A stretch of DNA of 64,000 bases from contig JABFRV010000041.1 in assembly GCA_013140975.1 (NCBI GenBank), forward strand, positions 82,164 to 146,163, in the 5' to 3' direction. This document shows positions 52,010 through 60,988 of this stretch, piece after piece. The translations under genes were made by a program, and so were the position numbers. The first letter of the stretch is position 1. Each line of letters starts with the position of its first letter. The notes beneath the pieces are model-generated. The model made no database searches, was not told the DNA's origin, and was given only the letters and a program-made list of their open reading frames with translations. The stretch comes from Saprospiraceae bacterium. Its GTDB lineage: Bacteria; Bacteroidota; Bacteroidia; Chitinophagales; Saprospiraceae.

Positions 52010-53004
52010 TATTTATTTTGATTTAATGAAATAGAAATTTTTTCGCCAATATAAAATCCCTGATTACTATTCATCTGAATAAAGACCTCTCTTCCCCAGG
52101 CACGCACCTCGATAAATTTCCTGAGACGTAAAGGCAACTCAACCAATCTGGGACTAACAGAAGTTATAATTCCACTCGAGATTAAATCCTGACGCGTTGC
52201 AGATGAAAGCTGAACTGAATCACCCAATTGAAAATTAATTTGAGAAGATTCATGAATAAATCCTATGATTCTTGTCGGCACTTTAGGATTAATTCTAAAT
52301 AAATCTTTAAATGCCTGAATAGAAGCATTCTCCTGAACCGCAATCTGATCTACATACCCATCAAATGGCGCTGTGATCACAATGTTTCTATATACTTCTT
52401 TGTTGTATTGATAATTCTTAATTCTTGCATTTATCTTACCAGTAGAATACTTTCTAAGCGAACGTAACTCTTCATCCATTAATCCGGATTTATTAAGATA
52501 AATACTATGCAATTTACCAATCTGCACTTGAAGATCCTTTATCTTAGATTGATTAACAGTTGAGGCATTACTTACTTCTTTTGATATAAGCAAGCTGTAT
52601 TTGGCATCCATCGAATCTTTAATCAAAAGTGCATTCAACTCGGATTGCAACTTACCAATCTCGTAATTAGATTGAGATTCCAACAATTGTTTGTCTTTAT
52701 TTAATTCAGCAATTCTGTTCCCTAACTCCAGCCTTTCAAGTAAGTTCGTTTCATTTAAGCTTAAAGAATCTCTGTCAACCAATTTCCTGGAAGCGATCAT
52801 TAAAGTATCACCTTCTTCTACATATTGGCCTGGTGAAACAAACAATTTATCAACGAGAAGATCCTTGTCAAAATTTATTACTCTTGAATCAGATTCCGCA
52901 GTCCCAAAAAAACGAAAATCGCTATTTCCTTTTAAATTGTTGATGATGTATAATGCGCCTAAAAAAGCAATCGCAAGAATAATATAAAAAGGATTAAATT
53001 TCAT
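52009..53004 (-). CDS. HlyD/MFP-type periplasmic adaptor protein
   Basis: An N-terminal transmembrane anchor (residues 5-25) is followed by a split biotinyl-lipoyl domain. DLLVDKLFVSPGQYVEEGDTLMI is the first half and NIVITAPFDGYVDQIAVQENASI the second. A long coiled coil (residues 80-195) lies between them, and a beta-barrel domain at the end. This is the standard membrane-fusion protein plan, linking an inner-membrane pump to TolC. It is encoded between DUF4956 and TolC-like genes with 3- and 1-base spacing. The inner-membrane energy source is not obvious. Confidence 0.8.
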   Translation of the reverse strand: MKFNPFYIILAIAFLGALYIINNLKGNSDFRFFGTAESDSRVINFDKDLLVDKLFVSPGQYVEEGDTLMIASRKLVDRDSLSLNETNLLERLELGNRIAELNKDKQLLESQSNYEIGKLQSELNALLIKDSMDAKYSLLISKEVSNASTVNQSKIKDLQVQIGKLHSIYLNKSGLMDEELRSLRKYSTGKINARIKNYQYNKEVYRNIVITAPFDGYVDQIAVQENASIQAFKDLFRINPKVPTRIIGFIHESSQINFQLGDSVQLSSATRQDLISSGIITSVSPRLVELPLRLRKFIEVRAWGREVFIQMNSNQGFYIGEKISISLNQNK

Positions 53005-53007
53005 TCC

Positions 53008-53694
53008 TTAAATTTCAGTTGATTCTGAATTTAGATTCTGAAAACGACGAACATCAATCCCCTGTTGCGAAAACTGCTTTATCATTATTTCGCGTTCAGA
53101 ATCATCGTTCATTACCAACAAGTAATCTCTATCTTGAGTAAAAACGCCTTCTGCCCCCGTATTTTTTATACCTTCTAATGATGACTTTTTACAAAATTTT
53201 GAAAGATATAATTCAATATCATTAATTTTATCTTCTGTCTTAATTCTTAGCCTTACACTCCAAATAAGATGATTACCAAGTGAAAAATTTGTAAACTTAA
53301 GTGAAACGGCCAATATACAAAACGTGAGTGTTCCTATTATTGCAATTGTAAATACATATGAACCACACGCAATTCCTACCCCTAAAGCTGCGAACATAAA
53401 TATAATATCTCTGGGGTCTTTAAAGTTCGTGCGAAAATTAATAATTGTCAAAGCACCCAATATCCCTAAACCGGATGCTACATTATCTCCAATACTTTGA
53501 AGTATCATTGTAGCAATTACGGAACTGAGCATAAGCGCCTGAATGTAATTTGAAGTTTTTAAAGTATTGGGTGTAGTAAAATAATAACAAAGTGCAATTG
53601 CTGAAGAACAAAGAAAAGCCACGATAAAGGTGAAGATCACCATTTCTGTAGTTGGATTCTCTATTTTCGAAAATAATGAAAATAAATCCTGCAT
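53008..53694 (-). CDS. DUF4956 membrane protein
   Basis: This 228-residue inner-membrane protein has four transmembrane segments (residues 18-38, 47-65, 72-84 and 96-128). Its DUF4956 hallmark is GILGALTIINFRTNFKDPRDIIFMFAALGVGIACG (key part NFRTNFKDPRDI), followed by a cytosolic ferredoxin-like domain. DUF4956 proteins are usually found with polyphosphate polymerase (VTC-type) and CotH genes, neither of which is present. Here it is the first gene of an operon with an adaptor and a TolC-like protein, which is unusual and suggests it is the inner-membrane part of an export machine. Confidence 0.85.
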   Translation of the reverse strand: MQDLFSLFSKIENPTTEMVIFTFIVAFLCSSAIALCYYFTTPNTLKTSNYIQALMLSSVIATMILQSIGDNVASGLGILGALTIINFRTNFKDPRDIIFMFAALGVGIACGSYVFTIAIIGTLTFCILAVSLKFTNFSLGNHLIWSVRLRIKTEDKINDIELYLSKFCKKSSLEGIKNTGAEGVFTQDRDYLLVMNDDSEREIMIKQFSQQGIDVRRFQNLNSESTEI

Positions 53695-53778
53695 ATTATG
53701 TCAATTCAATAGAATCCACAAATATACACGCCCCACTGATAGATTTTCAATTTTTTAGGTCAAAGTGACTCATTACAT

Positions 53779-53803
53779 AAAAAAAGCCCTGAAAGGCAGG
53801 GCT
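53779..53803 (-). terminator. Rho-independent terminator after the 53849-54844 gene
   Basis: AGCCCTG (53785-53791) pairs with CAGGGCT (53797-53803) over a 5-base loop, and on the minus strand it is followed by seven T (53779-53785). It lies 45 bases after the stop of the lipoprotein-like gene. Confidence 0.8.
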
Positions 53804-53848
53804 CAAGTAATAGGTAACACAACTTAAAATATCCTATGTAACACCCGA

Positions 53849-54844
53849 TCAGAGTGTTGATAGGTATTTCTTTATTTCTTCTAAAGATTTCTTTTCTATT
53901 TTTATTTCTGTTAGATCTACATCAGATATTACAGTTTCTTTTGCGCCCAAATAATAATCTGACACACCCTTTCCAATGACTATATAAATAACCTTCTTTT
54001 CAAATGGCAAATTCTTAAAACAAATTTTACTGCTTTTATTAGGCTCTGTTTCTGCACAACAAGGAAAAAGTGCAGTGTTAATGTCTTTAAAAATACAGTA
54101 AGTCGTCAATTGAATTTTATCACCTGAAGGATCCGAAGTAACACTGACACAACTACTAACAAGTTTGGCATTCTGTAATCCCAAGAAATAATCACAATTT
54201 ACCCAGCCTAATCTTTCAGGAAAACATTCTATTCCAAGTACAAAATTATTCTTATTACTTCTCCATTCAGAAATATTCACATTATCTGTGATATTAGGAT
54301 CCATATCTGCTTCTTCCCATGTTACATTTCCATCTGCATTGACATCACCATAAAACATTTCCAGTTGATCCTTAAATTTATTCTGATCATAAACCAAACG
54401 AAGTGTGTACTTTTTCCCTGGTGCTAATTGCAACTCTCTTTCATTACAAAAAACCCTTATGGATACCATACCTGCGGAGACCAATAATCTGTCTTTAGTT
54501 GCATTGGTTCCCACTCCATTTTGCATCATCTCGTCTTTATTTTGAACCTTTGCAATTTTTACAAGAATTGTATCACATGTAACAGCACTTCCTTTATCTG
54601 TAAAACAATTTTTTGGAAAAACGACCTGGCTTCCATCTTCAAAATTTAGAATATTGTCCTGATTAGGCTTAATGCTAAATTCTGTCTGCGTATTATTTAT
54701 AGACGCCAATGAATTTCTAACTCCTGAAGGATTCCAAGAATGAGGGATAAAATCAAATGGATCGAAGACATTTACGTTCTCGCACCTTGATAAAATCAGA
54801 ACTGTACTAACTGCTAAAATTATGAATTTGAAATAAGTTTTCAT
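53849..54844 (-). CDS. Exported hypothetical protein after an ECF sigma/anti-sigma-like pair
   Basis: ATG 54844 is chosen because it gives a signal MKTYFKFIILAVSTVLILSRCEN with a Cys at residue 21; the lipobox is imperfect because Arg precedes Cys. The mature part is about 310 residues with strands and Cys pairs (SVTSDPSGD, CIFKDINTALFPCC, SKICFKNLPFEKK). A DGSQVVFPKNCFTD stretch near the start is like sequences in Bacteroidota carboxypeptidase- or Ig-like surface proteins. The function is unknown. It is the last of three genes behind an ECF sigma factor and is probably exported to the cell surface. Confidence 0.6.
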   Translation of the reverse strand: MKTYFKFIILAVSTVLILSRCENVNVFDPFDFIPHSWNPSGVRNSLASINNTQTEFSIKPNQDNILNFEDGSQVVFPKNCFTDKGSAVTCDTILVKIAKVQNKDEMMQNGVGTNATKDRLLVSAGMVSIRVFCNERELQLAPGKKYTLRLVYDQNKFKDQLEMFYGDVNADGNVTWEEADMDPNITDNVNISEWRSNKNNFVLGIECFPERLGWVNCDYFLGLQNAKLVSSCVSVTSDPSGDKIQLTTYCIFKDINTALFPCCAETEPNKSSKICFKNLPFEKKVIYIVIGKGVSDYYLGAKETVISDVDLTEIKIEKKSLEEIKKYLSTL

Positions 54845-54893
54845 GTTTCTTGTATCTGCTCTATTGACTTTTAGAATGGTTGTATTGTTGCCT

Positions 54894-56204
54894 CTATTGA
54901 AATAAATATTGCAAACCAAATTTCAGTTGATAAGAACTAAATTTTTGATCCAATGAATAAGAGGAATTGGTAAATGTTGGATGAAGCTGTATCTGTGGCT
55001 CAACATAATACCTCAAATTATGCATAATAGGGCCACTCCATTGAATATTGAAAAACGGAGAAATTCCTACTGCAGATTTATATATATTTAGCGGGCTGTT
55101 AAATTGTGCCGGTCTAAGTAATGGATCCAATACAGCACCATTGCTTCGCATGAATAAATTCAAAGAAGCTCCTACGTTAAATTGAATGGAATTCTCTTTG
55201 CGATTCACCTGATATCCAATAGATATTGGCAGGTTGAACATATGATGATTATTATGATGTTTTATTGTTCTTCTTCCAAAAACTGTATCCGTTACGACAA
55301 TCGTTCCATTGATAGTTCTTGTATTGATTATTGTATCATTTCCATTAAAATAATTCAACTGATAATAGATGTTCTGATATTCCAGGCCTGCTTTTACATT
55401 CCATTTCTTGTTTTGAATTCCAATTCGAACTCCGGCAAGCATAGACACTTTTTCAGATTCAGTATCTTCTCGAAGTAGTTTTAAATAATTATACTCCGCT
55501 ACATTTGTAGAAAATGTAAACGGAGAATATTGTGGCCCAGCGTACACATCTACTGAAAACTTAGCTTTCCTTCTACCATTGAAATCATAACATTCCCCTT
55601 TTAAAGGAAGATCCAGAGATACATTGCTATAAGAAAGAAGAGAAGTTACCTTCGTAGGCAATACATTTAAACTTGCTTCTGATTCTTGTTCTATAGAATT
55701 ATTAGCAATAGAACGATTATCAATATTATTATGAGAGACAGTCTTTACTACAATCTGATTTTGAATCGAAGCAGATTCAATATTTTTATTTTCCTGCATC
55801 AGGTGATCTTGTGATCTATGATTTTTTGCGGAATTAAGTTTCTTTGAAATTTTTATTTCTGATTGATTCTTTTCTACATTGATGTTTTTACTTTCTGATT
55901 CCTTTGTATTACTTAAATTTAAGGAAGTTAACTCTTTCGTTTCATTTTCAATAGTGGAGACAGAACTTACATTCTGCGAATTTTGAATTCCCTTTTTATC
56001 ATCTAATGGATTAGAATTATAAAAATAATAAGCAACCATCCCGGCGCCTAAAAGCAATGGAAAAAATAACCAAATAGGTTTACGATTCCGCTTCTCTCCT
56101 TTTGGCAAATGAGGGATAACATTTTCCCAAATTCTTTCAGGAACTTTTGGTGTTTTTGTATTTTCCATATCTCTTATGTGATCTGTCCATGTAGTCTTTT
56201 TCAT
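54894..56204 (-). CDS. Membrane-anchored protein with an outer-membrane-barrel-like C-terminal domain, encoded after an ECF sigma factor
   Basis: The N-terminal 45 residues are hydrophilic (TWTDHIRDMENTKTPKVPERIWENV), followed by a transmembrane segment (about 45-63) and a disordered linker (residues 65-175, rich in Asn, Ser and Glu). The last 240 residues are strands of the outer-membrane-barrel type (FSVDVYAGPQYSPFTFS, VSMLAGVRIGIQNKKWNVKAGLEY to SYQLKFGLQYLFQ). Its start overlaps the sigma factor stop, so it is in the anti-sigma position. A single inner-membrane helix joined to a beta-barrel of an outer-membrane type is topologically odd. Confidence 0.68.
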   Translation of the reverse strand: MKKTTWTDHIRDMENTKTPKVPERIWENVIPHLPKGEKRNRKPIWLFFPLLLGAGMVAYYFYNSNPLDDKKGIQNSQNVSSVSTIENETKELTSLNLSNTKESESKNINVEKNQSEIKISKKLNSAKNHRSQDHLMQENKNIESASIQNQIVVKTVSHNNIDNRSIANNSIEQESEASLNVLPTKVTSLLSYSNVSLDLPLKGECYDFNGRRKAKFSVDVYAGPQYSPFTFSTNVAEYNYLKLLREDTESEKVSMLAGVRIGIQNKKWNVKAGLEYQNIYYQLNYFNGNDTIINTRTINGTIVVTDTVFGRRTIKHHNNHHMFNLPISIGYQVNRKENSIQFNVGASLNLFMRSNGAVLDPLLRPAQFNSPLNIYKSAVGISPFFNIQWSGPIMHNLRYYVEPQIQLHPTFTNSSYSLDQKFSSYQLKFGLQYLFQ

Positions 56205-56746
56205 AAGGAGTATTTAAGGTTGGGATTCAATTTGATAATTTGACGTGCTAAATAATTTTTAGCTTTAAACAATTGCGACCTGCAGGTTGATTCAGTTACA
56301 TTGAGCAATTCTGCAATTTCAGTATAAGAATAACCTTCGACTATACTAAGGTTAAATACAGTCCTATATCCCGGAGGCAATTTATTGATCAGTATTTCAA
56401 TTTCCTGATAAGAAATCTCACTAATTGCGTCCGGCTCAACGGATCGATCATAGAATGCTTCTTCATTCGATTCCATATGAACTGAATACCAGGACTTAAT
56501 TTTGGACAGACAGGTGTTTACCATGATTCTCCTTATCCAGGCACCTAGCGGCCCATCTGACTTAAAAGTGTGAAGGTTCTGAAAAATCTTGATAAAACCA
56601 TCTTGGACTGCATCTTCTGCTTCATTTGAATTGGTAAAATACCTGTTACACAATGCCAACATAGGGGATGCATATTGGTCAAACAGCTCCTTACAAGCTT
56701 TCTGATCACCGGAAAGGCATTTTTCAACGAGGATTTTGTCGTCCAT
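56201..56746 (-). CDS. ECF-type RNA polymerase sigma factor
   Basis: ATG 56746 is chosen over an upstream frame opening (56794). The 181-residue protein has region 2 (CLSGDQKACKELFDQYASPML, EAEDAVQDGFIKIFQNLHTF, GAWIRRIMVNTCLSKIKS) and region 4 (LPPGYRTVFNLSIVEGYSY, then IAELLNVTESTCRSQLFKAKN). It overlaps the next gene by four bases. The ECF sigma, barrel-bearing membrane protein and exported protein form a three-gene unit. Confidence 0.9.
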   Translation of the reverse strand: MDDKILVEKCLSGDQKACKELFDQYASPMLALCNRYFTNSNEAEDAVQDGFIKIFQNLHTFKSDGPLGAWIRRIMVNTCLSKIKSWYSVHMESNEEAFYDRSVEPDAISEISYQEIEILINKLPPGYRTVFNLSIVEGYSYTEIAELLNVTESTCRSQLFKAKNYLARQIIKLNPNLKYSL

Positions 56747-57051
56747 CACTTTATTAGACGTCACAAAATAGGGATCTGTTGCCCAAAAGCCCAAAAAAAT
56801 GGGAAATTCTATAAAGGCAATGTCTCGAACAAATGCCCAAACTCAATTTTAAAATTATAAAGACTTGGCCATAATTGCAAGGCCTTTAATAGCTCTTTTT
56901 TAAAATATATTATGTAAGCCTAACAATGTATAAAGGTTTGTCATTACACTTGAAATCATATAGCAAATCCCAACCAATGTCGTTTACATCGTATAGACCA
57001 GTCCTTACCAAAAAGTGTTGTAAATAATAAGTAAGGATTTTAATCGGTGAA
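56747..57051. other. Intergenic, no gene seen
   Basis: Only the promoter of the ECF sigma gene is expected here. I see no coding frame, long hairpin or RNA gene. The bases from 57052 to 57152 read as the shifted tail of the following minus-strand gene. Confidence 0.5.
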
Positions 57052-57152
57052 CTACTTCACAATGACTTTCTTCACTTGTGCATGTATAGGACTGATTTGA
57101 ATCGAATTTAATGAATCAGTTACATAGAAAACATATCCGGAATTCATGCCAA

Positions 57153-57644
57153 TCAAAGTAACGTCCATTTCACTCCATCATTAAATTCTATTACAGTATT
57201 CGTTTTAAGAGAATTACTCGCTATCCTACGTTTGATTTTACTTGCAGATCCAAATCTAAATCCAATCAAGATTCCTGAAATAAGAAATACAAGAAACATA
57301 ACATTTCTAGAAGAATTATATTTCTGAGGCTTGGATTTATCAAGACGAAAATCAAACCACATCTGAATATTTTTATTATCTTTATATTTCTCAAAATAAT
57401 GTTGCGCCCTCTCTACATAAATATATCCGAGAATTAAAAATACAATTACCGCAATTGTAAACTTAAATTCATGCAAGAGTAATTTAATCGGAGAAAGCAA
57501 TACATCAGTAATGGAAGAATAATCTAAGATATTAATGCCTAATATTTTATAATAAAGAACATCTAACACAATTCCCAGTCCGATAAGGAATATATAGCTG
57601 ATGGATAAAATTTCCTGTAAATGTAACTTGCGATTCAAAATCAT
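57153..57644 (-). CDS. Hypothetical membrane protein with a probable frameshift near its end
   Basis: This protein has at least three hydrophobic segments: LHLQEILSISYIFLIGLGIVLDVLYY, FTIAVIVFLILGYIYVERA and NVMFLVFLISGILIGFRFG. The stop is at 57153, after GVKWTLL. In the next frame the sequence continues for about 37 codons (DVTLIGMNSGYVFYVTDSLN, then QISPIHAQVKKVIVK, ending at 57052). One extra G after TGG would give GVKWDVTLIG and join the two. The full-length product would then be about 200 residues. The family is not recognised. Confidence 0.6.
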   Translation of the reverse strand: MILNRKLHLQEILSISYIFLIGLGIVLDVLYYKILGINILDYSSITDVLLSPIKLLLHEFKFTIAVIVFLILGYIYVERAQHYFEKYKDNKNIQMWFDFRLDKSKPQKYNSSRNVMFLVFLISGILIGFRFGSASKIKRRIASNSLKTNTVIEFNDGVKWTLL

Positions 57645-57687
57645 ATTCTATCGCAAATATACATGCTTACAAATCTAAATTCGTATT

Positions 57688-58329
57688 CTATTTTTGAAAC
57701 GGATTAAGATCACTAAGTGCCACCTCTGTTTTTATAATCCATGATACTCCAAATGCAATCAAAGCAACAGCTTCACCAATAAAAGTTGTTTTATATCGAA
57801 TGTTATAATCGTCGCCAATTATCCATCCCAGAAATACAAACACCATACTTAAAAACATAACAATAGCACATACCAAATACATTCTTTTTCGAAGCACTTT
57901 GCTTTCTTTTTTATAAAACATGAAGGCAAAATATATGAATATAAAAAATAGCAAACTTGCGGATACCCAATGAGAAGTAGAAACCCAAGACAGCATGCTT
58001 GTAGTTGGCAAAAGAGCCGTAGCAATAGCGAAAAATGCAGCTATCGTTGCCAGAATACTTTCTTGATTAGACTCTCCCCTATAAGAACTTAAGAAAAATC
58101 CTAATGCAAATAAAATTCCAACGAAAATATCACCTGCAACATTATTATCATAATAATCTGAAATAGAATCTTCAAAAATCAAACCACCGCCTCCAATTAT
58201 ATTTGAAATAAACAACATAAAAGGAAACATTACACCTATGAGTCCAATTCCAAATCTTAATTTTAAGTACGAAATAACCTGTTCCCTGCCCTGGTCATCT
58301 GCCTGCCTGAATTTAGTTAATAACTTCAT
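57688..58329 (-). CDS. Hypothetical membrane protein, six to seven transmembrane segments
   Basis: This 213-residue protein has helices near residues 26-47, 68-85, 93-110, 118-140, 150-172 and 184-202, with a charged N-terminus of 22 residues. The motif DSISDYYDNNVAGDIFVGILF before the second helix is a pattern seen in small bacterial membrane proteins of unknown function. It is followed by the frameshifted membrane protein gene, 43 bases away. No catalytic or binding motif is seen. Confidence 0.58.
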   Translation of the reverse strand: MKLLTKFRQADDQGREQVISYLKLRFGIGLIGVMFPFMLFISNIIGGGGLIFEDSISDYYDNNVAGDIFVGILFALGFFLSSYRGESNQESILATIAAFFAIATALLPTTSMLSWVSTSHWVSASLLFFIFIYFAFMFYKKESKVLRKRMYLVCAIVMFLSMVFVFLGWIIGDDYNIRYKTTFIGEAVALIAFGVSWIIKTEVALSDLNPFQK

Positions 58330-58587
58330 ATTGTTGAATCTTTACTTTATACATAACTGGCTTTCGAATTCAATTTTCTTAAAAATAAATCAATTTAATT
58401 AGTTTATTAAGACAATAAGCTTTTTCTACTATTTCCAAAAAAATAGTATCTTCGATTTATATTACATTCCCAAAAAATTCAATTGTTATCATTACGATTA
58501 AACTATTTCACAATTTTGAGGTCTTAAAGATAAAGAAAAGAATCAATCATTGGTTCAAGCTCATTCATTTTATAAATCTTTCCACTC

Positions 58588-59886
58588 ATGAATAAGATAT
58601 TAATCACCATAATCTGTGGTTATTTTAGTCTCAATACTTTTTCACAATCATTGTATTTTCCTCCCGTAGATGGCAGCAGTTGGGACACGATGTCTTATTC
58701 AAGATTGGGTTGGTGTTCTGATAAAATTGACAAACTTTACGACCTGCTGGAGTCAAATAATTCTAAGGGCTTTATTCTGCTCAAAGATGGCAAAATAGTA
58801 CTTGAGAAATACTTTGGTGACCATAATGAAAAAAAGGTCTGGTATTGGGCATCAGCAGGAAAGACCTTAACTGCTTTTATGGTAGGATTGGCTCAGGAAG
58901 ACGGATTTTTAAAGCTGATTGATCCATCAAGTAAATATATGGGTAAAGGATGGACGTCCTGCACACCGGAACAAGAAGAAAAAATAACTGTATTAAATCA
59001 ACTCTGTATGACCTCAGGTCTAGATGATGGACTTGGTGATGCCTATTGCACCCTGGACTCTTGTTTAAAATATAAAGCGGATGCAGGTACTCGATGGGCG
59101 TATCACAATGCACCTTATACATTACTTGATTCAGTGTTAAAAAATGCAACCAAAACTCAACTCAACACCTATATTTCTCAAAAGCTTTCAAGATCAACAG
59201 GAATCACAGGCTTGTTTCTCAAGCAGGATTTCAATAACGTATTTTATAGCACCGGTAGAACTATGGCGAGATTTGGATTATTATGTCTCAATCAAGGAAA
59301 CTGGAACGGAACACAAATAATGAAAGACCAGGATTATTTTTTTAAAATGACACACACTTCGCAGAACATCAATCTTTCGTATGGATATTTATGGTGGTTA
59401 AATGATGCAGAAAGCTATAGGCTTCCGGGCTCTCAGTTTACTTTCAGAGGTCATTTAATTCCTAATGCACCTTACGACATATACGCTGCAATGGGAAAAA
59501 ATGGTCAGTTTATAAATGTTGCTCCCAGTAAAAATATGGTTTGGATAAGATTTGGTGACGCTCCGGATAACTCACCGGTTCCCTTTGGTTTGAATGATAC
59601 TATATGGAGAATGATCAATAATTTGCCATGTATCGCATCAGGCATAAACTCTAACTCTTTACCTGAAATAAAAATTTTCCAGTCACAGAAGGACATATTC
59701 CATATTCAATCTCCAATTACAATTCAGAAGTATGAAGTATTCGATTCTTTTGGAAATGTAGTTCAAGAAAAAGCAATTCAAGAGGAGAGATTTCAAATTC
59801 AACTCAATATTCCGGCTGGTTTATATTTTATTCAATGCAATTTTGATAACGATTCAAATAAAGTTTATAAAATTGTAGTTCATTAA
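58588..59886 (+). CDS. Secreted serine hydrolase (class C beta-lactamase fold) with T9SS sorting domain
   Basis: The signal peptide is residues 1-19. The beta-lactamase-type catalytic motif SxxK is at SAGK (residues 89-92, in YWASAGKTLTAF), and the second motif YxN is YHN (in RWAYHNAPYTLL). The third conserved region is around FRGHLIP and GQFINVAP. Such serine hydrolases act as esterases, carboxypeptidases or amidases in the periplasm or outside. The last 75 residues are a T9SS sorting domain (EIKIFQSQKDIFHIQSPI to NKVYKIVVH). The substrate is unknown. Confidence 0.83.
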   Translation: MNKILITIICGYFSLNTFSQSLYFPPVDGSSWDTMSYSRLGWCSDKIDKLYDLLESNNSKGFILLKDGKIVLEKYFGDHNEKKVWYWASAGKTLTAFMVGLAQEDGFLKLIDPSSKYMGKGWTSCTPEQEEKITVLNQLCMTSGLDDGLGDAYCTLDSCLKYKADAGTRWAYHNAPYTLLDSVLKNATKTQLNTYISQKLSRSTGITGLFLKQDFNNVFYSTGRTMARFGLLCLNQGNWNGTQIMKDQDYFFKMTHTSQNINLSYGYLWWLNDAESYRLPGSQFTFRGHLIPNAPYDIYAAMGKNGQFINVAPSKNMVWIRFGDAPDNSPVPFGLNDTIWRMINNLPCIASGINSNSLPEIKIFQSQKDIFHIQSPITIQKYEVFDSFGNVVQEKAIQEERFQIQLNIPAGLYFIQCNFDNDSNKVYKIVVH

Positions 59887-59896
59887 GAACTTTTTT

Positions 59897-60379
59897 GTGG
59901 CTCAGAAGAAAATCAACATCCAGTTCAGCAAAGGGATTAACACGATGATTGTTTTTGGAATTGCGATGGCTGTATTATTATTGATTTTACGAGTCATTCA
60001 TTGGAAATTCTTGCTTATCGATAGATCTCAGGAACTGTATAGCGCAGGTATTGCAATTCTATTTACTACAATGGGCATTTGGCTGGCAAGCAAACTCATA
60101 AAAAGGAATAACAGCCCATTGAGTGCTGACAAAGCTTCTATAGGATTAAATGCTATACCAAATACGCTTCTAAGTGATCGAGAATTAGAGATTCTTTTGT
60201 TGATTTCAAAGGGAAATACGAATCAGGAAATAGCCGACGAGTTGTTTCTTTCACTAAGTACCATAAAATCGCATGTCTCCAATATTTTTGGAAAATTAGA
60301 TGTCAAAAACAGAACCCAAGCTCTTGAAAAGGCTAGAAATTTGAAAATCCTTCAATTTGCTGATCATACTAAAGTATGA
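59897..60379 (+). CDS. Membrane-bound LuxR-type transcriptional regulator
   Basis: GTG 59897 starts 10 bases after the hydrolase gene. Two transmembrane segments (about residues 16-36 and 48-66) are followed by a linker and a LuxR/GerE helix-turn-helix: LLSDRELEILLLISKGNTNQEIADELFLSLSTIKSHVSNIFGKLDVKNRTQ (key part NQEIADELFLSLSTIKSHVS). This small membrane-anchored LuxR layout is common in Bacteroidota and probably responds to envelope conditions. Coupling to the secreted hydrolase gene suggests co-regulation. No receiver domain is present, so it is not a classical two-component regulator. Confidence 0.82.
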   Translation: MAQKKINIQFSKGINTMIVFGIAMAVLLLILRVIHWKFLLIDRSQELYSAGIAILFTTMGIWLASKLIKRNNSPLSADKASIGLNAIPNTLLSDRELEILLLISKGNTNQEIADELFLSLSTIKSHVSNIFGKLDVKNRTQALEKARNLKILQFADHTKV

Positions 60380-60466
60380 AATACTCGATTCATTGATTAA
60401 CTTAGCACTATAGTATTACTCGTTTTATTGCCGGGCAGCATTTCTTTGTGGAATAATTATTTAAAT

Positions 60467-60982
60467 ATGAAAAAAATCATTCTTACCTATGGCCTTATAA
60501 GCGGCGCACTCATTTCAATTTTCATGCTTGTATCTATGTCAATTGCGAAGGGCAAACAAAGCATGGGCAGTTCAGAAATCATTGGATATTCAGCAATGGT
60601 AATTGTATTCTCTCTAATTTTTTTTGGAATCAGATCATACAAGAATCAAAATCCCGAAATTTCATTGAGCTTTGGAAAAGCATTTAAGATAGGTTTTCTA
60701 ATTGCACTCATAGGATCAACTTGTTATGTTTTGAGTTGGATTATCTTTCAAAAATTCTACATGCCGGATTTTATGGAAACGTATGCACAATCCATAATAG
60801 AAAGTCTAAAAGAAAAAGGAGCTTCAGAATCCGAAATCCAAAGGCAAACGGAATCTATGAATAAAGCAAAAGAAATGTATAAGAATCCATTCTTTATGAC
60901 AGCAATAACCTACGCTGAAATATTGCCTTTAGGTCTGATTATATCTTTAATTAGTGCAGCCATTCTTAGAAACAGGAAATAA
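60467..60982 (+). CDS. DUF4199 membrane protein
   Basis: ATG 60467 is chosen over an earlier frame opening. The 171-residue protein has four transmembrane segments (residues 5-25, 36-52, 70-92 and 145-168) and a helical stretch rich in Glu and Lys between the third and fourth. Pattern SFGKAFKIGFLIALIGSTCYVLSWIIF fits DUF4199. Function is unknown. A 15-bp inverted repeat after its stop probably ends its transcription. Confidence 0.75.
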   Translation: MKKIILTYGLISGALISIFMLVSMSIAKGKQSMGSSEIIGYSAMVIVFSLIFFGIRSYKNQNPEISLSFGKAFKIGFLIALIGSTCYVLSWIIFQKFYMPDFMETYAQSIIESLKEKGASESEIQRQTESMNKAKEMYKNPFFMTAITYAEILPLGLIISLISAAILRNRK

Positions 60983-60988
60983 ATCTTG

